Of a stretch of 10,367 nucleotides of DNA, positions 7,268-10,367 are shown in pieces. Numbering within the stretch: position 1 is the first letter of the stretch; each line of letters starts with the position of its first letter. This DNA is from Thermoplasmata archaeon (GTDB lineage: Archaea > Thermoplasmatota > Thermoplasmata > Thermoplasmatales > Thermoplasmataceae): NCBI GenBank assembly GCA_021845325.1, contig JAKBRR010000028.1, positions 1 to 10,367 of the forward strand, given 5' to 3'. The notes under the pieces were generated by a model. That model saw nothing but the letters and a program-made list of their open reading frames with translations. It was not told where the DNA came from and ran no database searches. A program made the translations under genes and the position numbers.

Positions 7268-7667
7268 CCATAGGATAAGGTCACGCAGCACTTCCTGACA
7301 TTGAATTCAATTGAAATCAAGAGAGTGCTATTGCTATTAAATAAATCAACCACATGGCCTGAATCTTGAATAGGATCTGATACTTTTGATTGATTACCTG
7401 CATTGTTAAATCACTTGATAATGGGAACTACGAACTCGTTATTCAATGACCCAGAATACGCTGGGATGATTCCTGACATCTTACTCACGTTTCTTCAACT
7501 ATTGAGATTTAGGTATTGAATTCAGGCTACTCAGTATTTCACTTCGTTTAGGATAAATGCCTTACAACGAAGAAATTAGAAATTAGCACCACATATTTTA
7601 GGGCCCTATGACCTGGGGATTAAATTTCCATATGCAATATACTTAGAATACAAGCGAGTATTTAGGT
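7268..7667 (+). other. 400-bp stretch without a recognisable gene; possible decayed coding remnant
   Basis: No open frame with a recognisable product is present. One plus-strand frame from 7301 to 7519 reads 72 codons with only two internal TGA stops and ends with protein-like sequence (SLFNDPEYAGMIPDILLTF), so it may be a decayed gene, but I cannot name a family. The 10-mer ATTGAATTCA occurs at both ends of that segment (7300-7309 and 7515-7524), the first copy lying within a perfect 12-bp palindrome. The rest looks like ordinary A/T-rich spacer between the ends of two convergent glycosyltransferase genes. Confidence 0.3.
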
Positions 7668-8498
7668 TCAGGTTTTAATGGGAAGACTATAGCTATGAAG
7701 TCTTATTCTTACTCTTTTAACTTTTTTTACCAAAGGTTCCGTCCTGCTTAAAAAAGAGAAAGGAAGAACCAACAAATATAAAATTACATTTATCACCAGA
7801 TTTTGACCATCAAAAATTTTTGGAATTATAAACTTTGTAAAGCTTCTATCTACTGAAAGTGAATCCCTGTATTTGATAAGGTATCTCTTAAATTGATCTA
7901 CTTTGTTCAAGGAGTATCTTGCTTCAGATCCAGAATTCATTCCACGTATTTCTATACTATATAATTCTCCATTGTCTGCATTAACAACTTGAAGAATACC
8001 TAGTCTCTCGCATAGATTTAAGAAATATATATCCTCCGATGAATTAAGGTCAGGAAAACCCTCAAGCATTTCATATAACTCTTTGGAGATAAAGAGACCC
8101 CACGCTCCTTTATTATTTCCACGAATAAATAAAGCCATATTGTTATAATTGCGCTTGAATAACTCATAATATCTTTCGACATTGGGGAAAAATACATCAG
8201 CATCTATAATGAGTATGTCTCTGTATTTTGCTTGGGATACAGCGATGTTTCTTCCCTTTCCTCTTGACGATTTTTGTGAGACACAAAGTATATTTTGTAA
8301 TTTTAATTCCTCCAATTTCCTCACAGTATCATCCTTAGACATGTTATCGCATATACAGAATTCATGTTCATACTCGAGGTTGCTGATAGATCTTATGTTT
8401 TGCGTAATAACATCTCCGGATTGATATGAAGTAATACAAATTGAAAGTCCGGGTTGCGTAGTTTTATTGTTTATATCTTCAACTGCATTGTAATTCAT
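7668..8498 (-). CDS. Glycosyltransferase family 2 (GT-A fold)
   Basis: With the start chosen here the product is 276 residues. PGLSICITSYQSGDVITQNI (16-35) is the nucleotide-binding first strand, CDNMSKDDT (50-58) carries the conserved Asp, SSRGKGRNIA (77-86) is the typical GT2 loop, and IIDADVFF (97-104) contains the D-x-D metal/donor motif (D99, D101). SSEDIYF (153-159) supplies the acidic ED pair. A hydrophobic stretch near 232-250 may associate with the membrane. GT2 enzymes invert and transfer sugars to lipid or glycan acceptors. The open frame extends to a TTG at 8612, but that extension runs antisense to transposase-derived sequence. The ATG at 8498 has TTAATAAAA at -33 to -25 and sits just before the domain; ATGs at 8513 and 8564 remain possible. 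It faces the 6203-7267 glycosyltransferase tail to tail. Confidence 0.88.
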   Translation of the reverse strand: MNYNAVEDINNKTTQPGLSICITSYQSGDVITQNIRSISNLEYEHEFCICDNMSKDDTVRKLEELKLQNILCVSQKSSRGKGRNIAVSQAKYRDILIIDADVFFPNVERYYELFKRNYNNMALFIRGNNKGAWGLFISKELYEMLEGFPDLNSSEDIYFLNLCERLGILQVVNADNGELYSIEIRGMNSGSEARYSLNKVDQFKRYLIKYRDSLSVDRSFTKFIIPKIFDGQNLVINVILYLLVLPFSFLSRTEPLVKKVKRVRIRLHSYSLPIKT

Positions 8499-8522
8499 TT
8501 TCAAATTCTTCATTTTACGACG

Positions 8523-8531
8523 TTTTATTAA
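8523..8531 (-). promoter_or_regulatory. TATA-like box for the GT2 gene
   Basis: TTAATAAAA on the minus strand is 25-33 bases before the ATG at 8498. It is the main reason for choosing that start. No comparable box precedes the frame-extending TTG at 8612. Confidence 0.4.
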
Positions 8532-8621
8532 TTTTGTCCTGTATGAATGTGGATTTTTACTCATTACATGACATATTCGTAGTAAAGAGGGACATTGTAA
8601 CGAAAACATCAATTCCCCACA

Positions 8622-9379
8622 TGGATTGGCGTCGACGAGAAATCATATGGGAAGTACCATCACTACTTAATCATCGTATACGATATTGACCGTCCTTCGA
8701 TTCATAATATTGAGTTTGATCTAAAGCGGGAATTCCCTGGACAGATATTATGAAAAGATAGAAAAGTATGTGGCATTGAAGATAAAGGCAGTCTCAATAG
8801 ACATGCGGGAACCATTCATAGCATCCACAAAATCAAATGTAACAGAGTCGGAATAGAAGATAGTCTTTGACAGGTAACACATAATGAAGCACATGAACAT
8901 AGCACTTGACGAAGTCATGAAAATGGAAACTAAGAATGCGGACACCAAAGAACTGTTGAAGAAAATAAAGTACATGCAGATCTATTCCTTCGAGAATCTC
9001 AATGATAAGTACAGGAAGAAATACGATATACTGAAGGAATCAAATCTCAATACGGCTAGAGCATATGCAATAAAGGAGAATCTTCGCAATCTGCGGCGGA
9101 GCGGAGCGCAAGACTGAAGCAAGATCAATCTGGAAGAAATGGTATTAACTGGGCTTCACATTCCAAGCTTGAACCACTGAAGAGGGTTGCAAGTATCATC
9201 CGCAACTATCTGTATGGTGTTCTCTCATATTTCATATGCACCGTATCACAAATACCATAGCAGAAGGACTGAACTCAAAGATAGCAACATTGTAGAAGAT
9301 GGCTTATAGGTATAGCAATAAAGAGCACCTCAATGCCGCAATCAATTTCCAGAGTGGAAACTTCGACATGAGCTTCTAA
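8622..9379 (+). pseudogene. ISL3-family transposase, truncated and frameshifted
   Basis: The C-terminal two thirds of an ISL3 DDE transposase can be read across several frames. WIGVDEKSYGKYHHYLIIV (from 8622) carries the first catalytic Asp; an extra T near 8733-8736 shifts the frame. KAVSIDMREPF follows with the second Asp, then the family block KIVFDR-HIMKHMN broken by stops. An uninterrupted piece from 8884 to 9117 reads through KESNLNTARAYAIKENLRNL. After two more shifts come WASHSKLEPLKRVASIIRNY and HRITNTIAEGLNSKIATL, whose AEGLNSK holds the catalytic Glu, then KMAYRYSNKEHLNAAINFQ to the TAA at 9377-9379. There are at least three frameshifts and at least three in-frame stops. The N-terminal zinc-finger/HTH part is absent. 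It is certainly inactive; residues around the catalytic triad are nevertheless preserved, pointing to fairly recent decay. Confidence 0.82.
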
Positions 9380-9440
9380 AATTCATTGATTCATTTTCAA
9401 CAACAATTATACGAGAAATACTTTTTTATATTTAGAAGCT
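9371..9440. repeat. 10-bp inverted repeat (AGCTTCTAAA / TTTAGAAGCT), 50-bp spacer
   Basis: AGCTTCTAAA at 9371-9380 (end of the transposase remnant) is the exact reverse complement of TTTAGAAGCT at 9431-9440 (in the truncated epimerase frame). Matching stops at both sides. It may be related to the end of the insertion sequence or be chance. Confidence 0.3.
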
Positions 9441-9564
9441 TCCTTAGGTGAACCTGTTTCTCAAGATTGTCAAGTACTGTTACACTATAACCTTTTTCTA
9501 TCAATAAATCAACGGTATGGCTTCCAATAAATCCCAATCCGCCATTAACTAATATCATGTTCAT
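9397..9564 (-). pseudogene. NAD-dependent nucleotide-sugar epimerase, truncated to its N-terminal Rossmann segment
   Basis: The frame starts MNMILVNGGLGFIGSHTVDL: GGLGFIGSH is the NAD(P)-binding loop of an extended SDR sugar epimerase. The second strand VTVLDNLEKQVHL has the acidic residue (D32) that binds the adenosine ribose. After about residue 40 similarity to the family stops and unrelated sequence runs to a TGA at 9397, for 55 residues in total where about 310 are normal. The break coincides with the edge of the ISL3 remnant, so insertion and later deletion is the likely cause. Its ATG overlaps the stop of the upstream decarboxylase-like gene (AAATGA), the hallmark of a former operon with translational coupling. 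No active site (YxxxK) remains, so the piece cannot be an enzyme. Functional loss is certain if no other copy exists. Confidence 0.8.
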
Positions 9565-10367
9565 TTCTTCACTTCTTTATTTTTTATGTAATATTCCATT
9601 TCTTTAATCCCGGTTTCGAGATCAACCTTTGGAACGTATCCCAATTTTCTAATTTTGGAAATATCCGCAGCCCTTCTTTTTGGATCATGTTCAGGCAAAG
9701 GCATAAAATTGAAGTCACTATTCGAAGATAGAGTTTTTTTAATTAGTTTAGCGAGTTCTAAGATCTCAATCTCATGATCACTGCCAACATTATATACCGC
9801 CCCAGTTTCTCCTTTTTCCATCAGTAAAGTTATTGCTTTCACAGCGTCAGAGACATAGGTGAAAGATCTGGTTTGTGAACCGTCTCCATAAATAGTTAAT
9901 GGTTCGCCCTTAATTGCCTGTTTTACAAATCTGTCTACGACTCTTCCGTAGAAGTCATCACCCCTCATTCGTGGACCATAGGTGTTGAAGAACCTTATGA
10001 TGATATTTTTCAGTCCGTGCTCTCGTTCATACGCCTTTGTCAGAGCGTCACCGAATCTCTTACCCTCATCGTATGCGGATCTTGATCCAGTGGTGCTTAC
10101 TGCTCCTTTGTAATCCTCAGGAGTTGGTATTACTGTCGGGTCCCCATAAACTTCAGAGGATGAAGCATAAATGTATAAAGCCTTTGATTTTAACGCTATT
10201 TCAATGAGATTCCTTGACCCCAAACTATTTGTAAGTGCAATCTCAACGGGATATCTTTCCCACTCTTTTCTGCTTGCGTTGCTGGCAAAGTTGATCACAT
10301 AATCAAATTGTTCAACGGTTTTGAACTCAGTTACATCTTCTCTAATAAAAGTTATTTTATCTCTAAT
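9561..10367 (-). CDS. Extended SDR sugar-nucleotide enzyme, UDP-glucuronate decarboxylase/dTDP-glucose dehydratase-like (5' end outside window)
   Basis: The 268 C-terminal residues are visible; the frame is open to the right edge, so the start and the Rossmann TGxxGxxG lie outside. From the edge: FDYVINFASNAS (21-32), YASSSEVYG (67-75) with the catalytic Ser/Thr region, and SAYDEGKRFGD (97-107) carrying the Y99-x3-K103 catalytic pair in the YDEGKR form typical of UDP-glucuronate decarboxylases. RFFNTYGPRM (125-134) and YGDGSQTRSFTYVSD (160-174) shape the nucleotide-sugar pocket, again matching that subgroup. The enzyme would make UDP-xylose or a related 4-keto sugar with NAD+ in the cytoplasm. 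A GTG codon at 10298 is only an internal valine, not a start. The stop overlaps the ATG of the truncated epimerase. The family is certain; the exact reaction is likely but unproven. Confidence 0.88.
   Translation of the reverse strand: MRDKITFIREDVTEFKTVEQFDYVINFASNASRKEWERYPVEIALTNSLGSRNLIEIALKSKALYIYASSSEVYGDPTVIPTPEDYKGAVSTTGSRSAYDEGKRFGDALTKAYEREHGLKNIIIRFFNTYGPRMRGDDFYGRVVDRFVKQAIKGEPLTIYGDGSQTRSFTYVSDAVKAITLLMEKGETGAVYNVGSDHEIEILELAKLIKKTLSSNSDFNFMPLPEHDPKRRAADISKIRKLGYVPKVDLETGIKEMEYYIKNKEVKK

Larger units (their letters stand above)
8571..9445 (+). mobile_element. Degenerate ISL3-type insertion sequence remnant (boundaries approximate)
   Basis: The element is inferred from the decayed transposase inside it. 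The left end is gone: the zinc-finger/helix-turn-helix half of the transposase is missing and the sequence runs straight into the GT2 promoter region. The right end falls somewhere between the transposase stop at 9379 and the point near 9445 where epimerase similarity resumes on the other strand. I could not identify the pair of terminal inverted repeats or an 8-bp target duplication, so the element is not expected to move. Confidence 0.6.

Noticed and set aside
7268..7667. CRISPR array, tRNA or structured RNA in the largest gene-free stretch
   Set aside because: There are no regularly spaced repeats, no cloverleaf-like arms with a GTTCRA T-loop, and no G+C-rich structured segment.
8499..8612. 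N-terminal extension of the GT2 protein to the TTG at 8612
   Set aside because: The extension is basic and low in family similarity, partly antisense to transposase sequence, and contains the likely promoter box. The GT2 domain begins right after the ATG at 8498.
8884..9117. A 77-residue plus-strand frame that could be called a small hypothetical gene
   Set aside because: Its sequence is the middle part of the ISL3 transposase, with family blocks continuing on both sides in other frames. It is an uninterrupted piece of a pseudogene.

Overview
This 10.4 kb window looks archaeal, most likely from a member of the Thermoplasmata (Ferroplasma/Cuniculiplasma/Thermoplasma-like). That is an inference from several signs: low G+C, heavy use of AGA/AGG for arginine and ATA for isoleucine, almost no Shine-Dalgarno sequences, and TATA-like boxes about 20-35 bases before most first-in-unit start codons, as expected for leaderless mRNAs. 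It is a surface-glycan (glycoprotein or polysaccharide) biosynthesis locus with accessory-island character.

Left block (1-3766, all minus strand): in transcription order, three GT4-type glycosyltransferases (starts at 3766, 2684 and 1457), then the start of an NAD-dependent sugar epimerase/reductase that runs off the left edge. Gaps are about 50-60 bp and each gene has its own TATA-like box. Two of the glycosyltransferase genes share an identical 12-bp motif at exactly the same distance from the ATG.

Middle block (3867-7267, plus strand): a divergent promoter region, then a CysD-like PP-loop ATP pyrophosphatase (PAPS-reductase superfamily) overlapping by 4 bp (GTGA) with a sulfatase/alkaline-phosphatase superfamily protein. 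A fourth GT4 glycosyltransferase follows with its own promoter. The sulfur-activation-like gene coupled to a sulfatase-fold gene inside a glycosyltransferase cluster is the most interesting part of the window.

Right block (7268-10367): a 400-bp stretch without a clear gene, a GT2 glycosyltransferase (minus), a badly decayed ISL3-type transposase (plus), a sugar epimerase cut off after about 40 native residues (minus), and a UDP-glucuronate-decarboxylase-like SDR enzyme (minus) running off the right edge. The truncated epimerase starts inside the stop codon of the decarboxylase-like gene (ATGA overlap), so the two were an operon before the second was broken, probably by the insertion sequence.

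Together, the SDR enzymes would make nucleotide sugars, the GT4/GT2 enzymes would assemble an oligosaccharide, and the CysD-like/sulfatase-fold pair may add, remove or supply a sulfur- or phosphate-containing group. No flippase, polymerase or oligosaccharyltransferase is visible in the window. I see no RNA genes, CRISPR arrays or origins.
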